Below, one piece after another: positions 21,863-34,410 of a stretch of DNA of 64,000 bases (positions are counted from its first letter, which is position 1; each line of letters starts with the position of its first letter). The notes beneath the pieces are model-generated. The model had not been told where the DNA came from. It saw nothing but the letters and a program-made list of their open reading frames with translations, and did no database searches. Source of the stretch: Trichobilharzia szidati (Eukaryota > Platyhelminthes > Trematoda > Strigeidida > Schistosomatidae); assembly GCA_944472155.2 (NCBI GenBank), contig OX235272.1:19080354-19144353 (forward strand), given 5' to 3'. Both the position numbers and the translations under genes were made by a program.

Positions 21863-22404
21863 CGTGAAACTAAACCCGCTATCAGCACAGAGTATATTAG
21901 TCTTTCGTAGGCACTTAATGTGCTTATGGCTATGCTATTTGGTTTAAATTTATGCACTGGATAACTATACGCGTTTACTTAGTGAGACCGATTCATGAGT
22001 GACTGACAACTCACTCTAGAATTCAGCACAGAATTACATCATAATCTGAGTTGCTACACACACTTCGAGGAAACTCGTAATTAAAGTAAAAGTAAAGGAA
22101 GCTAATGTTTAAAATGTATACAAGGAAATTTAGTGAAGCTTTACATGAACTGAAAGATTGCAAACAACAACAGTCAATACATTTACATCATTGTGGAAGA
22201 GTTCAAGTTCATAACGCGTGCTTAAGACCTAGAGCAAACAAGTGACAGCATTCTTCCCTACACGGTTTATACTATTAATTAGTCAATTATTGCATGATAT
22301 TTCTTTATCATTCAAGAAAGCGCATGAGATTTGATTTCGATACTTTGATCGACGATAGAATACATGTCAGAGTAACACTTTCTTTTATCTTATTATTATA
22401 ATAT
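21863..22404. other. Non-coding segment shared by both units
   Basis: No gene or element is recognised. Copy B has the same sequence at about 38336-38875 with small indels. Confidence 0.5.
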
Positions 22405-23740
22405 AATTGTTTCCTTTAATTCCTAGAGGAACATAGGGCTTCAGCCGTACGTCTCCATTGCGTTCGGTTCTCTGCTAGAGTCTTCACCTGACTCCAAGTC
22501 TGCCCACACGGTTTCATCTCCTCTTCACATGACCTCCTCCAAGTCACCCACCCTCTCACTGACGACCAACTCACCGCTTCCCATTCTCGGGTTCCACTCG
22601 AGCAATGGCTTGTCTAGTGATGTCACTTGATGGATTCCTCAGAGTATGGCTAGCAATCCATCTCCATTTCTTCCTGCCTATTTGTTGCACAATCGGTTCC
22701 TGCTGAGTTGGTTAGCTCATTGCCAGAGATCTCTGTTGCTGATCTCTTCTGGCCGGCCATCTGATCTTGAGTGGTATTGAATGAAGACAGCTGTTAATGG
22801 AGGTCTGTAGTTTGTTTGAGATGCTCTTTATGACGCGCTGGCCAAGTCTCTGATCCGTATAGCGAGTAGCACTGACTTCACATTGGAGTTGAAAATCCGG
22901 ATCTTATCTTCGTTTTGATGCTGAGTGCTGTTGACCTCCACACAGACTTGAGAGTAGTGAAAGCTTGTCTTGCTTTTCCAATCCTCGCTGCTTTGATATC
23001 CTCGTCAGTTCCGTCCGCCTGTAGTTGAAACGATGCTTCCCAGGTTGGTAGGTAGGTTAAGGAGGTTGTTTCTTTCAGGTTCCTTCCATTTATGCTGATT
23101 GTTGTCTGTTGTTGTTGTTGGTGGTGGTGTTGGCCAGGAATCTTCATCACCTCTGTTTTCTCTATGTTCACCTGAAGGAAGTCCTATCTTTGATGCTTCT
23201 TCTGTCAACTTGTTGCTTTTCGCTTGCATATCTTCCAGTTTGTGGGAAATCAGACATATATCATCGGCGAAGTCCAGATCCTCCAAGTTTTTTGTGTGAG
23301 TCCATTTTATGCCTGTTTCCTCATTGCCCGCTAACTGTTTATCGCATTATCCAATCTACTGCAATCAGGAAAATCATTGGCGATAGTAGGCAACCCTGTC
23401 TTACTCCTGTCTTCACTTCGAAGGATTCCGTAAATTTCCCGTTGTGGATTACTTGGCATGCAACATTGTCGTACAGCTGTTGGATGAGATGTATAATTGT
23501 CGGTGGCACCCCTTGTAGTAGCGAAGTAGTTTCCAAAGCACCTCTCGATCGACGCTGTCGAATGCCTTTTCAAAGTCGATGAAATTGAGATAGAGAGGTG
23601 ACTGCCATTCCAAGCTTTGTTCAATGATGATCCGTAATGTGGCGATCTGATCAATACATGACTTGTTTCTCCTGAATCCAGCCTGTTCCGGTCGAATTAT
23701 TTCATCTTGGCATGATGAAATGGACGATACACAAAAGAAT
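22405..23740 (-). mobile_element. RTE2-family retrotransposon, unit A
   Basis: The minus strand carries much of the reverse transcriptase: RPEQAGFRRNKSCIDQIATL, YLNFIDFEKAFDSVDREVLW (motif A), FEVKTGVRQGCLLSPMIFLI (motif B), LDFADDICLISHKLEDMQAK (motif C FADD), then NIEKTEVMKIPG, DEDI, GKARQAF and the GRKKWRWI.. end. Three frame breaks divide it. The counterpart in B is 38876-40175. Confidence 0.88.
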
Positions 23741-25010
23741 CTAACAAACAACATAAGGGAAGTTCATAAACATACTTATCAAGAAAATTCAAAGAAACTT
23801 TCACATTACTTCAGATTGGTTGCAGAAACAGAGGAAGAGTGGATATTGATGCATGCTCTGCGTCGTATTTTGATTTCGAATTAACATCTGATAGAATCTT
23901 AAGCCACGGAGTAGTAGTATGAACACTCAAGCAACACCGATGTATTTATGATGATGCACTGATGTGTACTAATTTAGGTAGCCTGTATATTATCACACAA
24001 TATGATGATGCCTGTTTACTCAGAATTGTCATACTACAGATCTTAACTGGTGCCATGCATAGTTACTCACTAGATCTTCAGAATTTCATCAAAAGTAAAC
24101 ATAAGGGGCAGATAGGCAAAATTGGGAAACATCGTCTAAACTTTTTGCTGGTTAGGGAACGGAGTAGTTTACGGTACTCACGTCAAACAGTAGTTGAAAA
24201 CACTTATTTCCCGATACAAATTTAAGTCAAGCAATAAAGGTTAAGGTTCTCGACACTTCAAACTGCGTATATCAATTTGAGTGTGTTTGTGGAAGGAAAT
24301 ACATAGGTCGTACAGAAAGGCGATTGTCTACTCGCATGATGGAGCATTTGCCAAAATGGTTGAAAACAGCTGAGCGCTAAGTGCCAAACCCTCAATAACA
24401 AAGCATTTTGTGGATTACGGACATGATATCGACGTGGTCAAGTCATTCACTATTGTCAGCACACAAAGAAACAAGAAGATGCTTGCAATTGCAGAGGCTT
24501 GTACAATTCGAGTTTATAAACCAGGTCTCTGTGTACAAAAGGAGATGGTTGTGACTCTGAATCTACCACGGTAAAACGTTTTACTTATTATTCTACCTCT
24601 TATTATTATTATTGTTATTGATTCATTTAAAACTATCCTTTATCAGTAGGATTATCTTAACTCACTTCAACACTATTATTATTATAACTATTACTATTGA
24701 TATTACTCTGGTTGCAATTCTTGTTATATTCTCTAATGTCTAATTGTTTATCTAAGTGATGTAATTGAAGGGTAATGCAATTTATCTTAATTTTGATCTC
24801 TCATACCCCCTCTCTCCTTATGTATTTGAACATGACCTGGAAAAACATTTGCACCTGTCTTCCTACATGACTAATTCAATGTAGTTTGTTTACTTATCAG
24901 TCCTATATCTCCTAAAGTAATTTCAAAAGTATTCAGCTGACGAGTTCTACCGAAATTTGATGAATTCATTAAATCCTGCTTTATTAACCTTTATTGCTTG
25001 TTTCAAACAG
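23741..25010 (+). mobile_element. Penelope-like element (group 1) with flanks, unit A
   Basis: The endonuclease part is at about 24240-24570: a CVYQFECVCGRKYIGRTERR-like core, then MMEHLPKWLKTAER, HFVDYGHD and the RPGLCVQKEMVV-type end, with stop codons and frame slips. Earlier sequence (23741-24239) has no readable RT. The 3' flank to 25010 contains ATT runs. Matches 40175-41830 in B. Confidence 0.7.
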
Positions 25011-25328
25011 TAGTATTTAATGACCGAATCCCAAGTGATACAAACAGCAGAATGTTTTGTTTGCTCAAAACTGAACTAATCAGCCGAGTGATTTCAACTT
25101 TGACAGTCAAACCTATTCAAACTATCAGTTTAGACGTCTATAAAACTATGAGAATATTTATGTTGTATTCGAGTTGCTCTGAATAAAGCCGTTTACTCAC
25201 GGAAGAAGGAGTAAAGTGCTTTCATCCTTAGTCGACGTCAACTAAGTCACTGAGAATAATAAACTCGGTTCATTTACATGAAGCGTTCAATATGAGAAAC
25301 AAATCAGAAGTGAGGAGAGAAAGCTTAC

Positions 25329-25442
25329 CACATCATCTATCTTCAAAATGCTACGCACAGTTTCAGTGGCTAAAGTAACAGCACTATAGCTGACCAATAA
25401 GGGTTGAATTACATTTTGAGCTAAAATATCAACAACAGCACC
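25329..25442 (-). CDS. CCT4: CCT4 exon 9, copy A (duplicate cassette)
   Basis: This is a second intact copy of exon 9 with the same 114-nt length, acceptor (TTTAG) and donor (GTG|GTAAGC). It differs from copy B by one silent C/T change in a proline codon. Past the donor the two copies diverge by an indel of three bases, so unspliced read-through would give different tails. Confidence 0.85.
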
Positions 25443-26152
25443 CTAAAAAGAAAACAAAATTAAAATTAAATTGTTTATATGAGAAAAGGGAGAATGGAAA
25501 ATAGGATAAATTAAAATACACTTTTTAGTGGAGTATACTTTGCTTGTGACAAAAAGGGGGAAAATAACTGCCTACGGTCAGATAGACTGAAAGTGTGCAA
25601 ACACACAGTATAGCCTATCAACTTATTATTGGGGATCATCAATTATCAAAACTCTCAAAATATGAAAACAATAATCGTGTTTCTATTATACAAATTAGCT
25701 TTTTTTGTTATTCATAAGTAGGATACAATGAATTTCACGACATAAAGGTGAACGTCGAAGATGTATACGTTTATATGTTACACTTTTTAAAGCTTTCAAA
25801 ATACAATTTTTATAAGCACTAGAGAAAAAACTTGGCGAATACGAACGTCTGACACTTAGAACTGAGAACGCAACTCCACGCAACTACCTTGTGGATCAGC
25901 GTTGAACTCAAAGGGTCGGGGGCTGCCCCCAAAGACAACCATCACTTGTTCCGGTATGGGCGTCCGGACAGTAACCCAGCTTTCGCAGAAACTATGGAAT
26001 TTCGTGTGGCGTAATCTGTTGGCGTCCATAATGCACCAAGTTTGCTTCAACGGTAATAATTTTAGTAATCTTAGTGTAAGTGGTGATGCATCTAACAATC
26101 AAAGTAAGAGTGAATACTCACTGATTTACAGTATCACTTTAAAAATGCATAA

Positions 26153-26456
26153 TGTGGCGAGAGCTGGCTGCTAGCCAAAGTTGGTAGACAGTAATTGACG
26201 TCAATGTTCATGTCCCCCATATTGGTGGTGAGAAAATGAGAACAAAGGCTTTACGTAGGCGGATACAGTTAGCATATGGATGATCTGACACAGCTACAAA
26301 GAGATGCAAGGTTAACTTTCTGTGAGAAACAACCAATCAAAAGACCCTATTTTCTACTAACAATAATCTACAATAATGTACATTAAAATCTATAAATATG
26401 TGTTGATTTTCCTTAATAAACGATCTGTTGCCTGGCCCTTGTCTTCTGTTGTTACA
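26153..26456 (+). mobile_element. Solo LTR, unit A only
   Basis: A 304-bp sequence starts TGTGGCGAGAGC and ends TCTGTTGTTACA, the TG...CA ends of LTRs. Near the end are AATCTATAAATATGTG (TATA-like) and TTAATAAACG (poly-A signal AATAAA). Flanks ATAA/ATAC look like a 4-bp target duplication; copy B has the unfilled ATAC at 43812-43815. There is no internal retroviral-like coding part. It lies in the intron between exons 8A and 9A. Confidence 0.85.
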
Positions 26457-26628
26457 ATACAACAGATAGAAAACAGAAGTTCCTGTTTCAAAAGCTGTCA
26501 CTGTTTTACACTGGCCAAAACCGACACGACCAGATCACCTATATTATTTTAAACGATTATAAGTACTCTCATTGACTGGTTGGAAGAGGCGGGGGGGGGC
26601 AAAGTATTTTAACACTAATACCACTCAC

Positions 26629-26863
26629 CGTACGAGCATTGATTCCAGCATTCTTTTCATTTTTTGCATGAAGAGCTCGTAGTTCAGTAACAGTTTGAAT
26701 GGGATTTAGACCAGCATTTTCTGCTAATGTATAAGGAACTACTTCAAATGCATCAGCAAAAGCCCGTAAACAGTATTGATCAAGTCCGGGTGTGGTGTTA
26801 GCGAAAGCGCCTAACTTTTGAGCAATTTCAATTTCTGGAGCACCGCCACCAGCAATCAATGCT
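26629..26863 (-). CDS. CCT4: CCT4 exon 8, copy A (duplicate cassette)
   Basis: This is a second intact copy of exon 8, inside duplicated unit A about 17.4 kb further downstream of exon 7. Length, phase, acceptor and donor are all preserved and the encoded 79 residues are identical to copy B. Six base differences are all silent. Joining exon 9B to this exon would read it in the wrong frame and hit TGA after 11 codons, so it could only be used instead of copy B. Whether it is transcribed cannot be told from sequence. Confidence 0.85.
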
Positions 26864-27212
26864 CTGGAAAATAAAAGGTAAATTATAGGAACAAATGAAT
26901 ATAGAATGCATATGTGAGACAGATAAACGATCTCAGTTAACAGAAATTCCTTGAGTTCAATTATTCTGATAACTGACACACCTTATCAACGTAGAAATTT
27001 GCACAAAAATGTATACATTTAGGCGGCCACACCACTTCAGAAATCCTACATAATTGTGATGAAGCCACAATCTAAAAGGATGTGGTTTGTGGGGGGGGGG
27101 AGAATAACTAGACCAAGGTTAGTGATAATATTCGGAATCTGCATAATAAAAAGAAGTGAATACATCTTTTACGTAGAACTTTGCAAAGAAATACAGCAAT
27201 TCAACTTACTAC

Positions 27213-27711
27213 NNNNNNNNNNNNNNNNNNNNNNNNNNNNNNNNNNNNNNNNNNNNNNNNNNNNNNNNNNNNNNNNNNNNNNNNNNNNNNNNNNNNNNNN
27301 NNNNNNNNNNNNNNNNNNNNNNNNNNNNNNNNNNNNNNNNNNNNNNNNNNNNNNNNNNNNNNNNNNNNNNNNNNNNNNNNNNNNNNNNNNNNNNNNNNNN
27401 NNNNNNNNNNNNNNNNNNNNNNNNNNNNNNNNNNNNNNNNNNNNNNNNNNNNNNNNNNNNNNNNNNNNNNNNNNNNNNNNNNNNNNNNNNNNNNNNNNNN
27501 NNNNNNNNNNNNNNNNNNNNNNNNNNNNNNNNNNNNNNNNNNNNNNNNNNNNNNNNNNNNNNNNNNNNNNNNNNNNNNNNNNNNNNNNNNNNNNNNNNNN
27601 NNNNNNNNNNNNNNNNNNNNNNNNNNNNNNNNNNNNNNNNNNNNNNNNNNNNNNNNNNNNNNNNNNNNNNNNNNNNNNNNNNNNNNNNNNNNNNNNNNNN
27701 NNNNNNNNNNN
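27213..27711. other. Assembly gap (499 N)
   Basis: A run of N lies exactly between the end of copy A and the RTE-b piece before copy B. Length is probably arbitrary. Open frames crossing it are meaningless. Confidence 0.99.
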
Positions 27712-28014
27712 GGGCTAGCGAACAGAGACCTGTACGGAAGCCTCTGGGATGACATTCGCAGCATATGACCAAGCCACCGGAGCCGGTGTTTTCAGATGAC
27801 GACACTCAATGAATGGTGATCTCCACTGTGTTCAAACACACGCCGCCGAACCTCAGAATTGCTCACGCGATGACGCCATCGAACTCGAGCAATCCTGCGG
27901 AGACAGCGATGATCGAACACGCAGAGTCGCCTCACATCCTCAGCCCGGAGAGGCCAGGTTTCACAGGCGTAGAGCAAGACAGTCCGCACCGAAGCATTGT
28001 ATACCCGACCTTTT
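27712..28014 (-). mobile_element. RTE family-b fragment at the duplication junction
   Basis: The minus strand encodes [40 protein letters not shown] and, near the gap, HVLRMSSQRLPYRSLFAS. It is close to 10917-11220 in the RTE-b copy of unit A and is truncated by the gap on one side and by the start of copy B on the other. Confidence 0.85.
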
Positions 28015-28529
28015 AAATCTACTTAGGTAGCGGAGACAAATGCATGAATATTATCTCTTTCGTCACAGTCGGAATTTGTTAATCTTTGGGAATATCCCCC
28101 CATCTGTTCACACTGAAAATAAATCTTATATAATACAGAATAGGAAGGAAAGCTAGTCAGTTATTTACGACAGGGAATAAATACATTCATGTGAAATGAA
28201 TTACCAAGGAAAAGGTCAGTAAAAGGATGATTAGTTTCAGTGTAACTTCTTATATAAGATGCATTAGTATAATTATTATTATGAAATCATATTTCTGAAA
28301 TATCATGGGCAATAGATTAAATGTCAGTCAGTGAGAATACATGCTGAAGTGTATGGGTTTGTGTGTGTGTGTGTACATTAGTATAAGGAAGTGATAAATT
28401 ATAGTCTAGACCAGAGTGTAAACACTTTAGGCGGTGGACAGCTCCCATATATATACATGGTTGATGACCTTTAGGTAAGTAGTTAGAAATAGAAATACCA
28501 TTTTAATTATTCTAAAAATAGGAGTGAAA

Positions 28530-29780
28530 TAGAAAAGAGCAGGCGGAGAGGGTAAAGGTGATGAAGGTACCTAACCAGCAACAACAAGCATCAATCGATG
28601 GGGGAAATCTAAAGGAAGTCATCTCTTTCACACACCTAATCTATGTAGCATGGTTAAAACTACAGCCATCATGGGAGGTAAGTATTTCTGTGATAATCAC
28701 GCGGGGATTAGCTTGACTAATATGGTATCTAAAGTTCTAGGCCCAATGATAATGCGTAGACTAAGCAGCGCTCCGGGCGAAAGAACACGGGAGAACCAGG
28801 CAGGCTTTAGATCAGGAACAGGGTGTACTAATTATATCTTCACCCTTCGACAGATTCTAGAACACAGGCATACTTACCGGCGTCCAGCGATCGTCAAATT
28901 TCTAGACCTAAAGGCAGCATTCGATACTGTCGACCGAGATGTACTCTGGCGATGCTTGGCTGTCAAGAGAATACCGAGACAATACATTGCACTGATCAGG
29001 GCACTCCACTCGAACTCATGCAGCCAGCCAGGTGAGAGCTTATGACGAGATGTCATCTGAAGTGGTGACAACTAGTGCTATCCGTTAGGGATGTCCACTA
29101 TCTCCATTTTTCTTCAATTTCATCATAGATGTATTAATGGAATTAACCCTAACTGCTGACTTCAGCGACTCATGGATTGGCTTGTTACCAGGGTATAATC
29201 TCGTTGACTTAGAATATGCAGATGATATAGTCCCTCCGGCTAGGTGAAGACGCTGACAAAATGCAGAGTTTTCTGAACACCTTGAGTTGCAATCTGCTGA
29301 TGTTTTCATGCGATTCGCTCCCTCTAAATGTAAGATGATGCTACAGGACTGGACTACATTGATTCCTAGCTTAGAAATAGGGAGTGAAGTGGTAGAGCAC
29401 GTTGACCATTTCACTTATTTGGGAAGTTGCATCAGCCAGTCCCAACGGGTTGATGGCTGACGAAATCTCAGTATGGATACAGAGGGCTAGTTTCGCATAT
29501 GCCAGTTTACGCCGTCTCTGGTGTAGACGTGATGCCAGGCTATCGGCCAAATAGTGGGTATACTGCTCAGCAGTCTATATATATATTGTCCTTCGATATT
29601 ACTATTCTTTTTGCCCCATATCTCTGTTCACTGTCTCTATTTTGCGTTTCTTTTTACTTTCTTCTTCTCTGGCTTTGTGTGCTACATGGAGGGAGTGTGG
29701 CGACTTGAAGTGTTGCACATCAGTGCAAAGTTCTATGATGAAACCAGTCAGTCATCCAAGATCTTGAAAACAACATAGAG
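28530..29780 (+). mobile_element. RTE2 piece plus RTE family-a copy, unit B
   Basis: Same arrangement as 9726-12480 but without the RTE-b insertion. It reads [57 protein letters not shown] and LEYADD (intact motif C). The 3' part from the CETW block to RNRCQW is deleted at about 29575, going straight to the 3' untranslated region. Confidence 0.83.
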
Positions 29781-30251
29781 GTTGATTATTGCAAAAAAAA
29801 GGTGTGGATATCTAAAGCTGAAGGAACAAGATCCGAAGTTTCAACACTAATGTCAAGTCAGTGCTTTATGTCAACGAAATCATCTTGAAGAGGCTGCTAT
29901 GGGTCTTCAACAACTGAGATGTTCATTCAACATTTAAGATCAGATGGCTGACTGGAGAGCATAAGTTACAAGAAGTTCAGACGATGCAGAGTGAAACGGG
30001 GATTCATAAAATTCTATACTACTGACTGATTGAAATGAGTAGTTGGATTCCACATGCGAAGCAGTGACTTGAATGGAACTTAAATGGCAAGTGATGAGTC
30101 AAGCATTATTCCGAGGTTGATATGGCGGAGAGAATGAAAACTAGTAGGTAGTCAGTCATACAGCCAGTTGAAAGTGATAGCAGAGAATTTAGTGGAATGG
30201 AGAAGTTCCGCTCGGAACACAAGGAATCAATAAAACAATAGCTAAGATGAC

Positions 30252-30664
30252 CTTTATCAACAACTAACTGTCTTCGCTGGCGGGCTCTATACTGAAGATC
30301 AGATGGCCGGAAAGAACAAGAACCAACAAGAAACTGTGGGAACAAAGAAAACAAAACAAGAACCAATCGGCCAACAAATATGCAGGAGAAGGTGGAGATG
30401 GATTGGACACTCACTCGCTGAGGAGGCCACTCGCTGGGTGACATCGCGCGTCAGGCCAACGCTCGAGTGGAACCCGAAAGTGAAGCGGCGAGTGGGACGT
30501 CAGTTCAAGGGTGACATGGAGTAGACCAAGTGAAGAGGAGTTGAAACAGTGTGGAGTAACATGGATGCAGGTGAAAATTACAACAGAAGAGAGAAACAAG
30601 TGGAGACGTGTAGTTGAAGCCCTATGTTCCACTGGGAACCAAAGGGAACAATAATAATAATAAT
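30252..30664 (+). mobile_element. RTE2-family 3' fragment, unit B only
   Basis: Plus ORF 30303-30524 begins [20 protein letters not shown] and contains a [20 protein letters not shown] segment, the RTE2 C-terminus; it ends with an (AATAAT)n tail at 30648-30664. Copy A lacks it, and the third copy of the locus (near 63065) shows an uninterrupted sequence. Confidence 0.8.
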
Positions 30665-30836
30665 AAAGATATGATTAAAACTTTAGTGTAATGACAATCA
30701 TTCATCGATGATCGTAGAATGCGCCATACCTTATTTAAAATTTTCAGTCTTACTTTGCCTTACTATAATCATACTATGAGAATGCATAACCGAGGAATTG
30801 GCCGCTATTTTGTATTGATTAACTTGAAATTATGAA

Positions 30837-32176
30837 GACATTCAGCGAAGAGACTCTTTTCGGCGAATTTATTCTTATAGTTGTACAATCGCATTTATAT
30901 ATAAATATTTGTGTGTGTGTACATGAGGTTTGTCAAGTTTAGATAATTAATTAATTACGTTACACAAGAATGATCTAATATAGAAACAAGGTTAATCAGA
31001 CAGCAACTAAAGTAAGATTGAGTTAAAAAGCTAGATGACGTAATATAATTGGCCAAAATGTTACAACTTAGGTCAGGATGGCAACGGAGGTAATTACAGG
31101 TAGAGATTAAGTAGAAGTGAAATTGAGTGAATAAGTTGGATTACGTAACATGAATGACTAGAAACTGAGCGTTGTTCAAGTCAGTAACAGTGGTAGTGAG
31201 GTGTAGGAATTAAATCGGGTGGGGGTAGAGAACAAGAAAGTTGAAAATGCAAAATGTTACAATTGAGAAGACAAAATAATACTAATGGAGAGACAGAAGA
31301 AAAGATTAGGTAGAATTTACATGTCGGCTAATAAGATAGATTACGTCCATTGCAAGTGTAGTGATTGAACGAACTTCTTCTGTATGCAGAGTTCAGGATT
31401 TAGCAAGTGAATCGCCATTGCTTCTGCAGTTTGAAGAAGTCTGATTCGTACAACTTTAGGAAGACTACTTCTTACTCTGTAGACGACTTTGGAGTTTGTT
31501 TGCGGTGTAGCTTGGTGTCCGGATTCTATCAGATTTTCTAAGATGGAACTGCGGCGGGGGCATCGATTTTCTCCTTTGTAAAACCATGTTGGTGAGTGTT
31601 CGGTGATACGTTTGGAAAGCGACCTCTAGGTACGGCAGACATACCTGGCTCCACACGAGCAGGTGAATTGATAAATGCACATTGATGAGTCCAGCAGCGG
31701 TAGCTTATCCTTCACGTTCATATGAATCATAGGTTTTGTGGAGGAGGTTAGTCGTAGTTCAGCTGCGAAGAAGGTCTTCTTAAGTGAGCGCGACAGTCAA
31801 TTTTTTAGGGTCTCCGCAAATATATCTCCATTGAATTGAAGGTTCATGTAGAGTAGTTTTTGGATATGATAGAGAAGATTTGTAGCTCAGGTGGATGATT
31901 TTTATGTGGTTGTGTTCTCTGAGCTAGATAGTTAATTTGATAAGTTGTGATGAGTGACAACTCATCACTTTTGTTACTACCCTCTTATATCAACATCCAA
32001 CTCACCTGAACTTACTAGTTGTATTTTCGTTTGACAAATTTAATGTACGCACACATACAAAACAACCATATATATTTGCGATTGTACAGCCATGGAAATG
32101 AATTTGCCGAAAAGAGACTCTTCCCTGAACTACTTGTCTTCTGTGTATTAATATTCTAATGGGAATTTTTCATGAA
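30837..32176 (-). mobile_element. Fold-back Penelope-like element (group 2), unit B only
   Basis: The centre (31360-31900, minus) encodes a YQFTCSCGA-like core, a KRITEHSPTWFYKGENRC stretch, LIESGHQATPQTNSKVVYRV and AEAMAIHLLNPELCIQK. The two ends are inverted copies of the group 2 3' region: GAAGAGACTCTTTTCGGCG at 30847 and GCCGAAAAGAGACTCTTCC at 32108. It replaces, in B, what is 14035-14762 in copy A. Confidence 0.72.
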
Positions 32177-32654
32177 TTTTTGAATTGTTACATTTGCTGC
32201 ACTTTTATTGGAAAACGTTGCTGAGTACCGATATTTCCGCAATGTAATGGACTAAGGGAGTCAGTAAGTTACAAAGTTAAAGGTATATTACTGAATTTTC
32301 ATGAAATCAGGCTGTTGTATTTTGGCGTATTAAATGAAACCTCCTATTATCCACAGGATAAAGGTGGCACCAATTCGAAAAAGGAATAGAATCGTCCTCA
32401 TTCAAGTGGTTATTTCTCCATAATGGTTATTTCTCGTACACAGTCGATTTAACATTTCTTTTATTCTCATGGTTATGAATATATATGAGGGGTTAGTGGG
32501 CTTATTGAGGGTAGCAGGGTGTCCTTTAAAATGCATCGAATCACTCAACTTTTGATTGCTAACGTGCACTACTGGTTGATTGATAATTTTTAGAGTAACT
32601 CAACTATATTACTTATTCATCCCATCAGTAGTTAAAACGGCAAACATATTAATG
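32177..32654. other. Non-coding segment shared by both units
   Basis: No gene. It matches 14763-15239 in copy A, and its left part matches 63690-63830. Confidence 0.55.
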
Positions 32655-32940
32655 TCTTACGACTGATTCCTGTAAACACATAGGTCAAGTTTCAGGCGTT
32701 TTATTGTGACAGCCTCAGTGAACTGATGGCAACTTGGATTGTTTTGCCTGTTAATTGATTTGAACGCCCCCAACGCGTCTACTCAGTGTCCTGTGTCTTT
32801 CAGGTGTTTGGCGATTGACGATTTAACACTATTCGGTTCCTTTGGTCGAAGGCTGTTTGGAGCATGTTCAAAGAATCTGACATGTGCCCTTCTGATCTAT
32901 TAATATAACTGTTCCCACAGTTATCCGTGAATTGATGTAC
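32655..32940 (-). mobile_element. Penelope-like GIY-YIG fragment (group 1), unit B
   Basis: Counterpart of 15240-15565 with the same order of degenerate blocks (YIN.SEGHMSDSL-like and an IAKHLKDTGH-like stretch). It is cut off at about 32940, where RTE-a sequence starts. Confidence 0.65.
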
Positions 32941-33790
32941 ACACAAGATGAGTGAAGAGAATCAATAAAGTTTTGACAAGTATAAGAGTGAAACAGAATG
33001 AGTAATGGTAGAAAGGAATATGAAAGATTACAGAGACTGAATACATCTGACAACGATTTTGAGCCATATCACCTATTGTCTGTCTCCAGCCACTGATTCT
33101 TACAGTCCCGAGGGCCCCAACCAACCCGGAAGTCTGCATCTCCCTACCTGACTCAGTTTAACTTTCAAGGATTTCATGGATTAATGCCATGTTTTTGTTT
33201 GGTCACCACTTCCTCTTTTCCAACCTGCACCTATATCAGCTAGTAATGCCAGTCGGGGTGGGGGAGGGGATGGTTAGGCATGCGCAGCACGTGACCTAGC
33301 CATCTCAATCCATGTAACTTTATAGCCTCTTCGACTGGTTTTCCCTCTTAGTCCAACAGTCTACGCCTAACGTCAACATTACTTACCTCATTATACCACC
33401 TAACGTGAGAACGAGATCAAAAACAGTCAACCTTTTTATATCTTCAACTCGTATTGGCCATGTTTCAGAGCCATAGAGAAGGACGGAGCAAACTGCTGAG
33501 CAGTACACACGTACCTTCGTTGATAGTCGGATGTCACGCCTACGCCAGAGATGGTGTAAATTAGCGAAAGCAACCCGAGCTTTTTGGATCCGTGCTGAGA
33601 TTTCGTCGCCAATCAGTCCGTTGGTGATGATACAACTTCCCAAATAGGTGAAGTGGTCAACATATTCTATCACTTCACTCCCTATCACTAAGCTAGGAGT
33701 TGACGTAGTCCAGTCCTGTAGCAGCATCTTACATTTTACAGGGGCAAATCACATGCCAAACATACGAAGATTGTTGCTCTAGGTGTTGCT
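32941..33790 (-). mobile_element. RTE family-a 3' half, unit B
   Basis: The minus strand reads [40 protein letters not shown] and [20 protein letters not shown], then degenerate RWLGH..RMP and the family 3' region. Counterpart of 17095-18060. Confidence 0.85.
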
Positions 33791-34410
33791 TATTCTTTAA
33801 CCTTGTCTAGCTGAAATTCTTCTGAGTACTTGCTGACAATACATTTGGTAAATAAATGACTTTATAAGAAAGAATTCAGTTACTTGTAAGAAACTTTTTC
33901 ATGTACTATACTTAAAGGCGCACATTTATTTTACTAGAACTGATGAAGCTACCCAGACTGAATTAGATAGAGTTCGAAGCATCAAATACTTAAACCAGTT
34001 AGCTATATTCCTACTAGCGTATTAGATATGTAAATTTACTAACACGAATGGGGTATCTGATAATCATGATAAGCGTCGCTGTGGTGCCTCTCAAGTGGAA
34101 TCCAAGTGAGAAGTAACGGACTGTGCGTTCGAGGGTAATACAGAAAAGATGGTGTACGATGAAAGCTTGTGGGTAATCGCGGAGCCAGCCGAAAATGAAG
34201 CCAAATGGAGATATACTGTTGAACACCTAAGGTACACTTGCAAGGAATAATAATTACTAAGATGCCTACCTCCATGGTGCGATGGGTTAGAGTGTGTTGG
34301 TTCGAGCCCATTCGGGGGATGCTAGGAGTTTTGACGCCACACATTGTCAACTTCAAAGTTGTTGACACATGACGCACAAAATTTACCCGACCCACACGCT
34401 TCCATCTACT

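Larger units (their letters stand above)
9233..27212. repeat. Tandem segmental duplication, copy A
   Basis: From AGGTACCGGAGACAAATG (9233) onward the sequence can be followed collinearly in copy B (28024-44551). Matched landmarks are 9240/28030, 12480/29777, 15060/32480, 17220/32945, 18060/33785, 19640/36080, 21636/38108, 22405/38876, 24240/40985, 25329/42164 and 26629/43985. The right end runs into the assembly gap at CAACTTACTAC. It carries CCT4 exons 8A and 9A. Differences are substitutions, small indels and whole mobile elements. Confidence 0.92.

Noticed and set aside
27056..27805. Long open frames across the first N run
   Set aside because: They consist almost wholly of unknown residues.
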